NCBI GenBank assembly: GCA_033060915.1 | Contig: CM065397.1 | Coordinates: forward strand, 29,991,501-30,055,500 | DNA length: 64,000 bases | Reading direction: 5' to 3' | Origin: Euryodendron excelsum | Taxonomy: Eukaryota; Streptophyta; Magnoliopsida; Ericales; Pentaphylacaceae | Part shown: one piece after another, positions 1-10,170 of the stretch | How the letters are laid out: each line of letters starts with the position of its first letter | Position numbering within the stretch: position 1 is the first letter of the stretch | Translations under genes and position numbers: made by a program | Notes under the pieces: model-generated | Seen by the model: the letters and a program-made list of their open reading frames with translations, nothing else | The model's database searches: none | What the model was told of the DNA's origin: nothing

Positions 1-1
1 T

Positions 2-931
2 GAAACTCAATTCACTTCTCTCACACCTAAAGATGGAGGATTGGTCACTTTTGGAGATAATAGCAAAGGCAAAATCATCGGTATAGGTAGTATTAGTAAA
101 AATTCTTCAACCTCTATTGAGAATGTTTTACTTGTTAAAGGACTTAAACACAACCTGTTGAGCATTAGCCAATTGTGTGACAATTGTTGCAAAGTAGTGT
201 TTGAATCATCTGAATGCAATGTAGTAAACATAAATGATAACAAGATCATATTGACTGGTCATAGACAAGGCAATATTTGCACTTTCAACTTAAATGAATT
301 ATCTTCTTGTAAAATCAAATGCCTTGCTGCTGTGAATAAAGAGGATAGTTGGTTCTGGCATAGAAGGCTTGGTCATATTAGTATGAGCATTCTTTCAAAA
401 ATTTCGAAAAATGAGTTAGTAAATGGTCTTCCCAAACTCAATTTTGAAAAAAACAAAACGTGTGATGCATGCCAAATGAGAAAACAAACCAGAGTTTCTT
501 TTAAATCTACAAACATGCTCCCTACTTCCAGACCACTTCAACTATTGCATATGGATTTGTTTGGACCAACTAGAACTCTAAGTTTAGCTGGTAAACAATA
601 TGCTCTTGTCATTGTTGATGATTACTCAAGGTTTACATGGACATTCTTTCTAGCTCACAAAGATGAAACAATTACTTTCTTTCCCAAGTTTTGTAAAAAG
701 GTTCAAAACAAAAAGGGATTTACAATCACAACAATTAGGACTGACCATGGTGGTGAGTTTGATTGCAAATCTTTCGAAATATTCTATGATGAAAATGGTT
801 TTGAACACAATTTTTCAGCACCAAGAACTCCTCAACAAAATGGAGTTGTTAAGAGTAAAAATAGAACTTTGGAAGAAATGGGGAGAACAATGCTTTGTGA
901 AAGTAATTTGCTAAAATATTTTTTGGGCTGA
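2..931 (+). pseudogene. pol: copia Pol: protease end and integrase core (broken)
   Basis: The reading frame is open from the window edge and begins inside the protease region; its catalytic Asp is upstream of the window. A GAG-pre-integrase stretch follows, with HRRLGH and CDAC forming the HHCC zinc finger (about 355-475). The integrase core shows the first Asp in LHMDLFGP (about 545-568) and the second in RTDHGGEF (about 737-760). The third catalytic residue, normally the Glu of NGVVERKN, is Lys here (codon 851-853, AAG), so this integrase should be inactive. The frame is lost at the T-run 919-924 and ends at a TGA (929-931). The correct frame resumes at 924, which fits a one-base insertion in the homopolymer. 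Confidence 0.9.
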
Positions 932-2050
932 AGTTGTTAACACAGCTTGCTATGTTTTAAATAGAGTTTTGATAAGAAAATTTTTGAATAAAACCCCATA
1001 TGAGCTTTGGAAAAACAAGAAACCAAATGTTTCATACTTAAGAGCTTTTGGATGCAAATGCTTTGTGTTGAATAACAATAAGGACAACCTTGGTAAATTC
1101 AATGCAAAATCTGATGAAGCTGTCCTTCTAGGATATTCCTCACATAGCAAGGCCTATAGAGTTTACAATAAGAAAACCTTAGTTGTTGAAGAATCAATTC
1201 ATGTTACCTTCGATGAACTAAACTCTTTGTCTAGAAAGGCTGTGAATGATGATGTAGATGATGTGGAGAAGAACTTGGATACATTGAATATCAACCCAAC
1301 TCAAAGTGAAGCTTCACAACGTGAAAAAAAAAATCAAGATGACTCTTCAAGCCAACAAGATGAGAATGAAGGATTGCCAAAGGAATGAAAATTTGTCCAC
1401 AACCATCCAACAGAGCAAATACTAGGTGATCCATCACAAGGGGTAAGAACAAGATCATCTCTTAGAAATGTATGTAATCATCTTGCTTTTCTTTCACAAA
1501 TAGAACCAAAATGTTTTCAAGATGCTAAAAATGATGAATCATGGATTATGGCCATGCAAGAAGAGTTAAACCAGTTTGAAAGGAATGAGATTTGGAATCT
1601 TGTTCCTAGACCTAAAGATCATCCTGTAATTGGAACCAAATGGGTGTTCAGAAACAAGATGGATGAATCTGGAACTGTTACTAGAAACAAGGCAAGACTT
1701 GTAGCTCAAGGCTATAGTCAAGAAGAAGGTATTGATTTTCATGAAACCTATGCACCTGTAGCTAGATTAGAAGCTATTAGAATGTTGCTTGCATTTTCAT
1801 GTTTTAAAAATTTCAAACTTTATCAAATGGATGTGAAAAGTGCATTTTTGAATGGGTATATATCTGAAGAGGTGTATGTTGAACAACCTCCTGGTTTCGA
1901 AAATCCTTCATTTCCAAATCATGTTTTCAAACTTACTAAAGCCTTATATGGTTTAAAGCAAGCCCCAAGGGCCTGGTATGAAAGGCTAAGTAAATTTTTG
2001 ACTGAAAATGATTTTACGAGCGGAAAAGTTGATACAACTTTTTTTATAAG
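924..2050 (+). pseudogene. pol: copia Pol: integrase C-terminus and RT N-terminal half (broken)
   Basis: This continues the same polyprotein one frame over. The integrase C-terminal part includes PYELWKNKKPNVSYLRAFGC. An acidic linker rich in D, E, Q and S follows (about 1245-1385), then the reverse transcriptase start ([15 protein letters not shown], about 1551). The first RT catalytic Asp lies in [13 protein letters not shown] (codon 1830-1832) and [16 protein letters not shown] is intact. One in-frame stop, TGA at 1386-1388, stands where related elements usually have Trp, consistent with TGG to TGA. A second frameshift, apparently one base lost near 2040-2055, moves the rest to another frame. 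Confidence 0.88.
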
Positions 2051-3031
2051 GTTAAAAATCATGACATATTACTTGTGCAAATTTATGTTGATGACATCAT
2101 ATTTGGCTCTACTAATGAAAAGCTTTGCAAAGAATTTGCTAAGTGTATGCAGGGTAAGTTTGAGATGAGCATGATGGGTGAGCTCAATTACTTCCTTGGA
2201 CTTCAAATCAAACAATCAAAGGAAGGAATTTTCATTAACCAAGCAAAATACATCAAAGATCTACTCAAGAAGTTTGGACTAGAAGATGCAAAGCCACTAA
2301 GCACCCCTATGAATACTTCAACAAAGCTTGACAGTGATAAGAAAGGTATTTTGGTAGATACCAAGCTATATAGAAGTATGATAGGCTCATTGCTCTACTT
2401 AATTGCTAGTAGGCCTGATATTATGTTTAGTGTATGCTTGTGTGCTCGCTTTCAATCTAATCCTAAGGAATCACATGTTGTTGCTGTTAAACGGATATTT
2501 AGATACCTTAAGCACACCCCTAATCTTGGCTTATGGTATTCTAGAGACACATCTTTGAACTTAATTGGTTATTCGGATGCTGATTATGCTGGTAGCAAAG
2601 TTGATAGAAAGAGCACTAGTGGATCTTGTCAATTTCTTGGAAATATGCTTGTTTCATAGTTTAGTAAGAAACAAAACTCTATTGCCCTTTCTACAGCTGA
2701 GGCTGAGTATATTGCAGCTGAAAATTGTTGTGCACAAGTGCTTTAGATAAAACATCAACTAGAGGACTTTGGTTTAACATTTGAACATATTCCAATTAGA
2801 TGTGATAACACAAGTGCCATCAATCTAACTAAAAATCCTATCCAACACTCTCGCACAAAGCACATTGAGATTAGACATCATTTTATACGTGATCATGTGC
2901 AAAAAGGTGATATCTTGCTTGATTTTGTGAGTGTTGAACATCAACTTGCTGATATATTCACAAAACCCTTAAATGAAGATAGATTTTGTATGATTAGGAG
3001 AGAATTGGGAATAAGCAACGCTCTATCTTGA
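2051..3031 (+). pseudogene. pol: copia Pol: RT catalytic centre and RNase H (broken)
   Basis: The RT active-site motif YVDD is intact (codons 2084-2095), followed by GELNYFLGLQIKQ and the RSMIGSLLYL segment. The RNase H domain keeps its acidic residues in GYSDADYAG (about 2568), STAEAEYIAA (about 2690) and RCDNTSAI (about 2800), and the ending HQLADIFTKPL is typical of copia Pol. Two stops interrupt it, TAG at 2657-2659 and TAG at 2744-2746, both where Trp is expected. The natural stop is TGA at 3029-3031. The element could not produce a working RNase H without readthrough. Confidence 0.9.
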
Positions 3032-3432
3032 ATGCTTAGATGTTTATATGTGTTTGATAATGCATATGTACCTTTAAAATAGATTATAAACATGTTTGAT
3101 GCATTTCACAGCTTTTGAAAATACATCTCTGCATTTCTGAAGGAAAAGAGTCGACTCATTTGAACAGAGAGTTCAGGAAGCTTTCTTCGCTCAAAAGAGT
3201 CAACCCTTTTTAAGCCATGAGTCGACTCATTTAACTTCAAATTGCTTCAAAACTGTAAAACCCCTGTTTTATTCAAATCATTCCAAAATTTCTGTTTTTT
3301 CTCTTTTCTTTCATGATCAACCGCCACCTCCACTTCCAACCAGCGCAAAACTCTCTCTCAATCCCTACCCAGCCTATATTTGATCATCCTAAAGCCCTCC
3401 TAACCTCCTTCAACTGCCATTCTCAACCTTCA
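3032..3432 (+). other. non-coding spacer between pol and extra ORF, with GTCGAC palindromes
   Basis: No convincing coding sequence. It holds two perfect 10-bp palindromes GAGTCGACTC (3148-3157 and 3219-3228), each followed by ATTT, with a diverged GAGTCAAC copy between them (about 3197). A pyrimidine-rich stretch precedes the downstream ATG. An in-frame ATG at 3313 exists, but the one at 3433, followed by a Lys-rich N-terminus, looks more natural. Confidence 0.6.
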
Positions 3433-4719
3433 ATGGCTCCTAAATCTGCTCCATCGAAGAAAGGCAAGAAAGCCCTAAAAGAGCCGACTCTCACATCCAA
3501 AAGAGGAAAGAAGAGGATGAAAAAAGGGGACTCTTCCAGGCTTTCAAAAAGGAGAAAAGGGAAGTAAACTGAGGAGGAGGAAGATGAATTTCTCGACAAC
3601 ACCATCTACTTTGAGAAGAAATCAAACCGAGATAAGTATGAGAAAATCTTCTCTTCTAGAGTTATTTTAAATGGAAGATGGATAGATTATGCTTTCTTTA
3701 CCAAATAGAAGTTTGCATTTGAACCTAAATTTGAAGCCCTTGGTTAGAAATCCATTACCCTATTAAAGGATGATGTATATCCTGAAATTGTGGGACAATT
3801 CTATGCCCATGTAGAAAAGGAAACTGGGGATGTAAATGTGATTAGTTATGTGAAGGGTGAAACCATTACACTCACTAAAGGAGTGATTTGTCAGATTTTA
3901 AAAATTGGCAGTGGTGGGCAAATGGACAAGAAAGATGTTAGTAGAAAAACTGCATTGTTTGCCTTATTGGGAAAGGAGATTACTGATGATTCATTCCAAC
4001 CTATGGCCAATGAGTTGCCTTTGGAACTGAGATTGGTGCATCATTTTATCTGTCACATTCTCATTCCTAAAGGTGGCAAGTTTGACTACATCACTGAAAG
4101 GGAATTGTTTTTCCTTTGGGCTTATTTGACAGACACTAAAATTGATTTACCTGAGTTCATTTTAGAGCATATTGTCAAGGCCTCAAGAACCAAAGTTAGC
4201 TTACCCTATGGTATTCTCTTGACCAAAGGTTTTAAACACTTCAAGATAGACTTAAAGGGTGAAAAACACAGAACCCCTGATTCAAATTCTGATGAGTACA
4301 ATCAGAAAACTTTGTCAAGAATGGGCTATCACTTCAACCCACAGAGCAAGACCTGGACCCCTAGAAAAGAGAAACACATTGACAGTGGGACTCCTAGAAT
4401 TGAATCCACTGAAAGAGGTGAACCTTCCAGTGCCATACCAGAAAGTGGTGAACCCTCTAGACCTGCCCCTTCTCCTACTCCAAGGGAACTTTTTCCAATG
4501 AGCATTGTTCCAGGTGGACAATCAGTGGATATGTCTATTTTGATGAGCATGGTAAGAGACTTGAAAAGGCATCAAGAAGAGATATTCACCAAGTTGGACA
4601 AGAAAATTGATAATGGGGCTACCAGATTATTCTTTGTTGAGAAAAAGGTGAGGGAATTGAGCAAGGCCTTTGTGTTTGAAGGAAACAAAATAAGGGAGAA
4701 AGAGTTTGGAACAAAATAA
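3433..4719 (+). pseudogene. extra 3' ORF of copia element, plant transposon-protein-like
   Basis: About 428 codons from ATG 3433 to TAA 4717-4719, interrupted by in-frame stops at 3565-3567, 3706-3708 and 3745-3747; the part from 3748 on is open. The N-terminus is very basic (Lys-rich, about the first 45 residues, nuclear-localisation-like) and is followed by an acidic run. The middle part (GQFYAHVEKETGDVNVISYV, about 3790-3850, and on) looks like the 'putative plant transposon protein' family often placed in Pfam PF20167. The last 70 residues are charged and heptad-like (about 4530-4710), probably a coiled coil. Extra ORFs here in SIRE-type elements have been called env-like, but I see no signal peptide or membrane segment. 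Function unknown. Confidence 0.6.
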
Positions 4720-7270
4720 GGGAGCAAGGCCTACATGTCTAATCACCATTTGTTCACTCATTAGAATAATCGGTTACCACTGTCCACTTAATATCCACTC
4801 TAGAATTTTGAAAACGGGGTTTAGTCATCACTTTTCAGATGGATGATGTATGATGCAAGTTTTTGGAAGAAGTTTGAAAATAATAAGGGTTTTGAAAGAG
4901 TTTGGAATAGGAATTTTGAATTGATTAGAATTTTTGAAAAAGGGATTGGAGTTGGAATAAAAGTTATGACCGCACCATTTTAGGTTGCCTACGTATGTCA
5001 TTTGGCAAGAATCAGGTCATTCGTAGTTCGGGCAAGAGCCCGATGGAAAATAGGCGCATTAGGGCCTTTGGAAGGTTTGAAGACACTTTAGGGTCTTTGA
5101 AAAAGTTTAAGATACTTGGAGGTCTCTGAAAAAGTTTAAGACACTTTGAGGTCTTTGGAAATTGAAGACTCTTTGTGGTCTTGGAAATCTTGACTCGAAA
5201 TTGAATGGTGGAGCGTTTTGAAAGTGTTTTTGGATCAACTTAAGGGAGTTTTGAAAAAAATGCTTTGGCATGACTCAAGAGAACTTGAAAGTGTTTTTGA
5301 AGTCTTGTTTTGAAAACCTTAGAAGAATGTTTCAATGAATTAGTTTTTGAAAGTGGTTTTTGAAAATGGCTAAGGGTTTGAAATCCTAATAAGGACAACC
5401 TTAGAGGTTGTTCTTTGATTTATCACTTGTCTTTAGAATCCCTAACCAGGAGGAGGCTAGGGACACCTTAGGTTTGTGACATTTTGAGAACATTTTTGGA
5501 AACGCCTTGAAGATGGAGCGCAAGGACATTTGAAGAATTTATGGAGTTGGTTTTTTTTTTTTAAATCAAGAGAGTGGGAGGTTTTGGAAAAGTAGGTTAT
5601 GAGAATGGTTTAAAATTGAGTGATCATTTAGGAAAGAGTTCAAGAGTTGGAACCTTGAAGTGTATTAACCTAGATTGGGTTGGCTTAGGGTTAGAGATGA
5701 CCTAAGGTTGACTAACTTAGCTTAGGTTAACCTAGAGTTAAGATGACCTATGGTTAACTAGCTAAGGTTGGGTTAACCTAAGGTTAAGTTGACCTAGGGT
5801 TAACTAACTAGGGTAGGTTTAGCCTAAGGTTAAGATGACTTAGAGTTAACTAACTAGGGTAGGGTAAGGTTAGGATGACTTAGGGTTAGGTTAACCTAAG
5901 GTGAGTGAACTAGGGTCAAGTTAACCTAGGGTTGGGCAACTAGGGTCAAGTTAACCTAAGGTTGGACAACTAGGGTCAAGTTAGCCTAGGGTTGGACAAC
6001 TAGGGTCAAGTTAGCCTAGGGTTGGATTGGGAAATGGTTTTGAAAGTTGGTTTCATGCACTTTTAGAAAGGGTTTTGAAAAATAACCTATGTTATGCAAA
6101 AGACTTTGGTTCACAACCCTTTTGAAGATCATTTTCATGAAAATTTTGACTCTAGTCAAGAGTATGGTTTATATGGTTGGTGATTGGAGACCATTCCAAG
6201 GAAGGTTTCCTCATGGCCATTATAACCATCATCTTGACAAAAGTGTAAGGGGTCCAAAAATCAACATAGTGATGACAACTTTTTAAGGCACCATTTTTAA
6301 TGCAAAGATGGAGGGAATGAGTTTGTGATAACTATTTTTGAAAAGAGTTTGAAAAGTATTTTTGTAGGAAGCCATTCCATCAAGAGAGGGATCCTATGGC
6401 CAAATAAAAGGAAAACCACTCAAGATAGGGTTCCATGGGGCCATTCCAACCATTACACTTAAAAGAATGGAAACCTTGAAAATTGGAAAATTGGAAAGCA
6501 ACCTTTATGCAAGTCGAAATGTCATGATGCCAAGGTGAGAGTTAAGGGGTTAGTAGGGGATTTCCTAAGGCATGATTTCTAAAGTCTCGTCCTAAACTTT
6601 AAGGAGCCAACTCTTAGAACAATTTTTGAAAGAAATATAGAGCTTGGAAATGACATGCAAATAAGAGCAATGTAAGCATTGTGGAACATGACAATAAGCA
6701 TAAAATGAAGTCAAGCATACAAAACATGATCAAAATAGTAAATACGAGGGGTCATGACCACATACAAGGCTTTTAGGCTACACCACATAAATAAGGGGCT
6801 CTTAGGCCATACCATCTCAAAATAGGCTAATGAGAGGTCCCCCTACATGGTGGCTCTTACTTGCTTTCATCTAGGCACGATCTAAGAGCCCTCTTGGCTC
6901 AAGCATGTAAGAATGGGGGGTTGTAGATGGGGGTTAAAATAGAGAATAGCCTAAGTAGGCTAGGAGGGAGAAGAGAAGAGTGGGGGAAGATACAAATGTA
7001 AAAGAGCTACCACCTTTTGCCTTCAACACACTTGTAGTCTTCCAAAGATGTTTTGATTGGAGCTTGAATGACTTCAAGAAGGCTTAAAGGGCTAGTGGGG
7101 AGTATTTGATGGTGTATAAGGCTTTATATGTGAAGTATATTGGCTTGGGGATGGAGGAATCTAACCTAAGTGTTGGAGGGATGAAGTGTGTATAGAGATT
7201 CACAATTTTGGAGTGACTTCAGCACAGCTTGGCATCAGAAATCGGAGTTGCAATATGCAAAGGGGGCTCT

Positions 7271-7280
7271 AGTATTTATA
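7271..7280 (-). promoter_or_regulatory. TATA box of LTR, subfamily II
   Basis: The minus strand reads TATAAATACT. The same box is at 33155-33164 in the sister LTR, at the same distance from the upstream inverted repeat. In the copy at 18048 it has decayed to TGTAAATAC. Confidence 0.6.
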
Positions 7281-7300
7281 GGCATTCTGGAACAGGCCTA

Positions 7301-7319
7301 GCGCATGTACTACATGCGC
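7301..7319. repeat. inverted repeat upstream of TATA, subfamily II
   Basis: GCGCATGT-ACT-ACATGCGC: perfect 8-bp arms with a 3-nt spacer, 20 bp upstream of the TATA box on the minus strand. A second copy lies further upstream; it is best preserved at 18115-18133 (GCGCATGT-AGG-ACATGCGC). The counterpart in the solo LTR is 33185-33203 with one arm change. Confidence 0.75.
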
Positions 7320-7639
7320 TGAGCCAAAATTTGACCTAGTGCATCTAGGACATACTCAGGTACTGTTCCATTGCTAGAATGACACGTGGCACCCTATGTA
7401 CTGGTTGAATCTCAATTGTTGATCGAAATTTGGTCGATCTGATCAAAATGTGAGCACATGTAGCATACGCTTCATCACCGGGAAGGTTCGTCCAAACTTT
7501 ATCTTGATAATTGAGTCCATCGGGAAGGTTTCGGGGAAATCGGTCGCACTCTGGATCTTCTCCTAGGGCCTCCGGTGAACTTTCATGTTTTTGGAAAGTT
7601 TGAAATGTGTTTGGAAGCATGGGATATTGTCCTGGGAAA

Positions 7640-8110
7640 TGTGCATAAAAGGACACTTTTGTGGAGCGTCTGTGATACGCTCTGAGGGTGTTCGAAAGTG
7701 GCTATTTTCATTTTGTGTGATCGAGGCCTTCAGGAAGTGATCCTTTCGATCGGACCGTACCAATGGAAAGTACTCTGGAGATACTTTTAGGACTTCTCAA
7801 ATTTACGTATTTCTCAAGTCATTTGACAGTGCGTTTTAATCAAGGAATTGAGAAAAAAGTCAACCTTGGCAGAAAGTCTGCGAGACACTCTAAGGGTTGT
7901 CGAAAGTAGCCATGTTTGAGGCATACGAGGAAGGGCTTTGGAAGGCGATCTATTCGATCGAGCCGTATCGATGGAAAGATCTATGAATGAGCTTTCAGGA
8001 ATTCCTTGATTTACGCATTTCTCAAGTTAGTTGACGGTGCGTTATAACTAGAGAATCGGGAGAAAAGACAATTTAGACAGAGCGTGTGCAAGACGCTCTA
8101 GGGAACTTTT
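7640..8110 (-). repeat. U3 direct repeats of about 210 bp, each with a GAGCGTCT hairpin
   Basis: The phrase TTGACRGTGCGTT recurs at about 7823 and 8032, marking a period of about 210 bp. The repeat also carries a GATCNATTCGATCG-like segment and a short inverted repeat related to GGAGCGTCT-GCG-AGACGCTCC (here at about 7655, 7880 and 8085, all decayed). The best-preserved forms are 33753-33773 and about 18642-18665 in the sister copies. Confidence 0.65.
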
Positions 8111-8595
8111 ATCGAGTCGTGTTAGTTTAGTGTCGCAGGGTCCTTCTTGGGTTAAACAAGGGTGTATGGTGAAACCCTTTGCTTGAAATCCCAAGGCCGG
8201 TGCTGTTTCGGGGCATATTTGTATTTTCAAGGGCAAAACGGTCATTTTGACTGGGATTGGCTGGAAATGGTCAGGAATGGTTTGGTGTGTTGTGTTAACC
8301 GTGTAGGGTTGTTTATGGATCATTTTAGGAGAGTCTTTTACCGTTCGGCGGGGTTTGCACAGTGTTGAGGTGTTTAGGGGCAAAACGGTCATTTTGGTTA
8401 AAGTGGGCCAGAATAGGACCGAATTTGGACCAAATGGCGTGCGGGGGATGCCTAATGGTTTAACAGCATTTTGGAAGGATGGACTTATCATTTTGAAGGA
8501 TTTTGAACTTTCCCAAAACGTGCCTGGAGACCCAAGGGGCAGGTTTGGTCATTTTTCATTGAGTTGGGCTAGCAGGCGCTAATGTTTATGTAAGT

Positions 8596-8885
8596 GTTGG
8601 TTCCTGAGACCGCCCGATCTTAGAAAACTACCTATGCGGTGTTGGTCTGTAAGAACGCACGGTCTTAGAAAACTACCTGTAGGGGTGGTGTTGGTTCCTG
8701 AGAACGCCTGGTCCCATAAAGCTACCTGAATTGGTGGTGTTGGTCTCTGAGAACGCCTGGTCTCAGAGAATTACCAAATGACAAAAATTCTACGTTGGCT
8801 GGCTAGCAGGCGCCAGAAGTAAACCGTCTGGAACTTGATGAGGTGTCGGTCCCCGAGATCGTCTGATCCCGGTAAGCTACCTGGA
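8596..8885 (-). repeat. array of about 55-bp hairpin units, subfamily II U3
   Basis: Four to five units of 'GGTGTTGGTTCCTGAGAACG..' type. In several units the centre is an inverted repeat; at 8744-8769 it is TCTCTGAGA and TCTCAGAGA (perfect 9-bp arms, 8-nt loop). Homologous arrays lie at 19222-19570 and 34474-34805. Confidence 0.75.
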
Positions 8886-9051
8886 ATAATGGTGCTTATG
8901 GCTCCAACGGGTCCTTGTGGGCCAGAAGAGCGACCAATTGGTTGGATTGGAGATTGAAAGGCTCATCTTGAACCTGCATGTGTTGTGATGTTGGAAAACT
9001 GAGCCCGGTCGGACCAGAGATTGCCAAGCGGGCAAAAATGGGGTGCTTACA

Positions 9052-9070
9052 GCTGCCCCTCTTTTTTTGT
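9052..9070 (-). promoter_or_regulatory. polypurine tract next to 3' LTR
   Basis: On the minus strand AAAAAAAGAGGGG (9068 to 9056), then CAGC, lies immediately before the LTR start TGTAAGC at 9051. This is the expected place for the plus-strand DNA primer of an LTR retrotransposon. It fixes the orientation of the element and shows that 4728-9051 is the 3' LTR. Confidence 0.8.
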
Positions 9071-9439
9071 CTTTGCTTGTCGAAGGTAGAAAATAATAAG
9101 AAAGGATCCCATGTTGACTGCGAGGCAATCGGAGGGACCAGAGTGGTTGGAATTTGGAATTTTAAGTTTTGAAAACTAGATTGTTTAAATTTTGAAATGA
9201 TTTTGAAATTTTTCCTGAACCGATATTCCGACTGATGGAATGACACTCCTTTAGGGAGATTCAGAATATTTGAATTTTGAAAAGGATTTTTTTTTTTCAA
9301 ATGCTTTTGAAATGGCCTTCTGTAATGGAGTGATTTTGATTTGAATTGGAAGGGTTTGGAAAACTTTTAAAACTTGGAATGAAACTTTTGAGAAAAAAGG
9401 TTTTGAAAACCTAGAATTCGATTTTGGAATTAAAATTTT
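9071..9439 (-). other. 3'UTR of Tat-like element, segment next to polypurine tract
   Basis: No coding sequence seen. The stretch 9068-9130 matches, in reverse complement, the 3' end of element A near 36420-36490 (both carry TTCRACAAGCAAAGAC). This ties the two 3'UTRs together. The stretch around 9218-9262 (CTGATGGAATG..CTC..TAGGGAG) recurs near 11346-11380, so this module is duplicated within the UTR. Confidence 0.6.
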
Positions 9440-10170
9440 TGTGGAGAAAGTTCTGAAAACCCAAAAACTTTTTTGATAGTACGCTTTTTGAGGCGAAAGC
9501 TTGAAAACCCGAGATTTTGGAAGTTAAGCTTTTTGAGGCAAAAGCTAGAAAACTCAAAATTTTGAAATTAAGCTTTTTGAGGCAAAAGCTAGAAAACCCA
9601 AAATTTTGAAAGTAAAGCTTTTTGAGGCAAAAGCTAGAAAACCCAGAATTTTGAAAGTTAAGCTTGTTGAGGCGAAAGCCAGAAAACTCAAAATTTTAAA
9701 AGTTAAGCTTTTTGAGGCGAAAGCTTGAAAACCCGAAATTTTGAAAATTGAGTTTTTTGAGGTGAAAGCTAGAAAATCCAAAATTTTGAAATTTAAGCTT
9801 TTTAAAGGGATAGCTAGAAAACCCAGAATTTTGAAAATTGAGTTTTTTGAGGCGAAAGCTAGAAAACCCGAAATTTTGAAAGTCAAGCTTTTTGATGCGA
9901 AAGCTAGGAAACCCAGACTTTTGAAAGTTAAGCTTTTTGAAGTGAAAGCTACAAAACCCAAAATTTTGAAAGTTAAGCTTTTTGAGGCGAAAGCTAGAAA
10001 ACCTGAAATTTGGAAAGTTAAGCTTTTTGAGGCGAAAGCTACAAAACCCGGGATTTTTGGAAAGCAGAGCTTTTGAAGGAGAAAGCTCGAGAAACCTAAA
10101 AAGATGTTTTGAAAATGGAGGTTTTGAAGGAGAAAGCTCGGGAAACTCACAAATTTTGGAAAGCTAGGCT
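9440..10170. repeat. 45-bp tandem array in 3'UTR, about 16 copies
   Basis: Unit: AAGCTTTTTGAGGCGAAAGC, then TAGAAAACCC and AAATTTTGAAAGTT. Successive AAGCTT starts at 9526, 9570, 9615 and 9660 give a period of 44-45 bp. The unit is divisible by three and lacks stops, so both strands stay open with a 15-residue repeat; this is a by-product of the array, not a gene. Degenerate units continue to about 10420. Confidence 0.9.

Larger units (their letters stand above)
1..4727 (+). mobile_element. Ty1/copia retrotransposon fragment (SIRE/Maximus-like)
   Basis: Domain order is protease end, integrase, reverse transcriptase, RNase H, then a separate ORF, which is copia order with an added 3' ORF. Among plant copia elements such an extra ORF is typical of the SIRE/Maximus lineage, so I favour that lineage without a tree to prove it. 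The element enters already open at the left edge, so gag, primer site and 5' LTR lie outside. On the right it stops abruptly at about 4727, where sequence homologous to an LTR interior begins; its own 3' LTR is therefore not seen. Confidence 0.85.
4728..9051 (-). repeat. 3' LTR fragment, subfamily II
   Basis: Collinear with 30513-34973, for example the shared stretches near 4760/30545, 6080/31805 and 8600/34480. The outer end (TGTAAGCACCCC on the minus strand) is at 9051; the far end, about 420 bp including the terminal GCGCGACA-type sequence, is missing at 4728. From U3 to U5 on the minus strand it holds a hairpin array, a repeated block with GAGCGTCT hairpins, an inverted repeat and TATA box, and an array of about 30-bp GGGTTGGA/GGTCAAGTTAACC units (about 5670-6010). 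Nothing in it encodes a protein. Confidence 0.8.

Noticed and set aside
3423..3605. 60-codon minus-strand frame over the start of the copia extra ORF
   Set aside because: Shadow of a Lys/Glu-rich coding stretch read in reverse (Ser/Phe-rich product).
5670..6010. CCTAGGGTTGGA / GGTTAACC repeats suggesting interstitial telomere
   Set aside because: The units are about 30 bp and not TTTAGGG-based, and they recur at the same place in every LTR copy (31490, 43855, 19925), so they are an LTR feature.
6089..6286. 65-codon frame recurring at 6089, 12878 and 31817 with nearly the same protein
   Set aside because: It lies antisense in three copies of one LTR, so similarity is expected by descent. Between the first two copies I count about five amino-acid-changing and two silent differences, as expected without selection.
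8048..8491. 147-codon minus-strand frame with repeated KMTVLPL
   Set aside because: The repeat is the conserved CAAAATGACCGTTTTGCCCCT motif of U3 read as codons. Homologous frames in the sister LTRs are broken and start at different points.
9554..10150. 198-codon minus-strand frame with 15-residue repeats (and its plus-strand partner)
   Set aside because: Both strands are open because the 45-bp unit is a multiple of three without stops. The same applies to the 11-residue repeats at 11477-12259.
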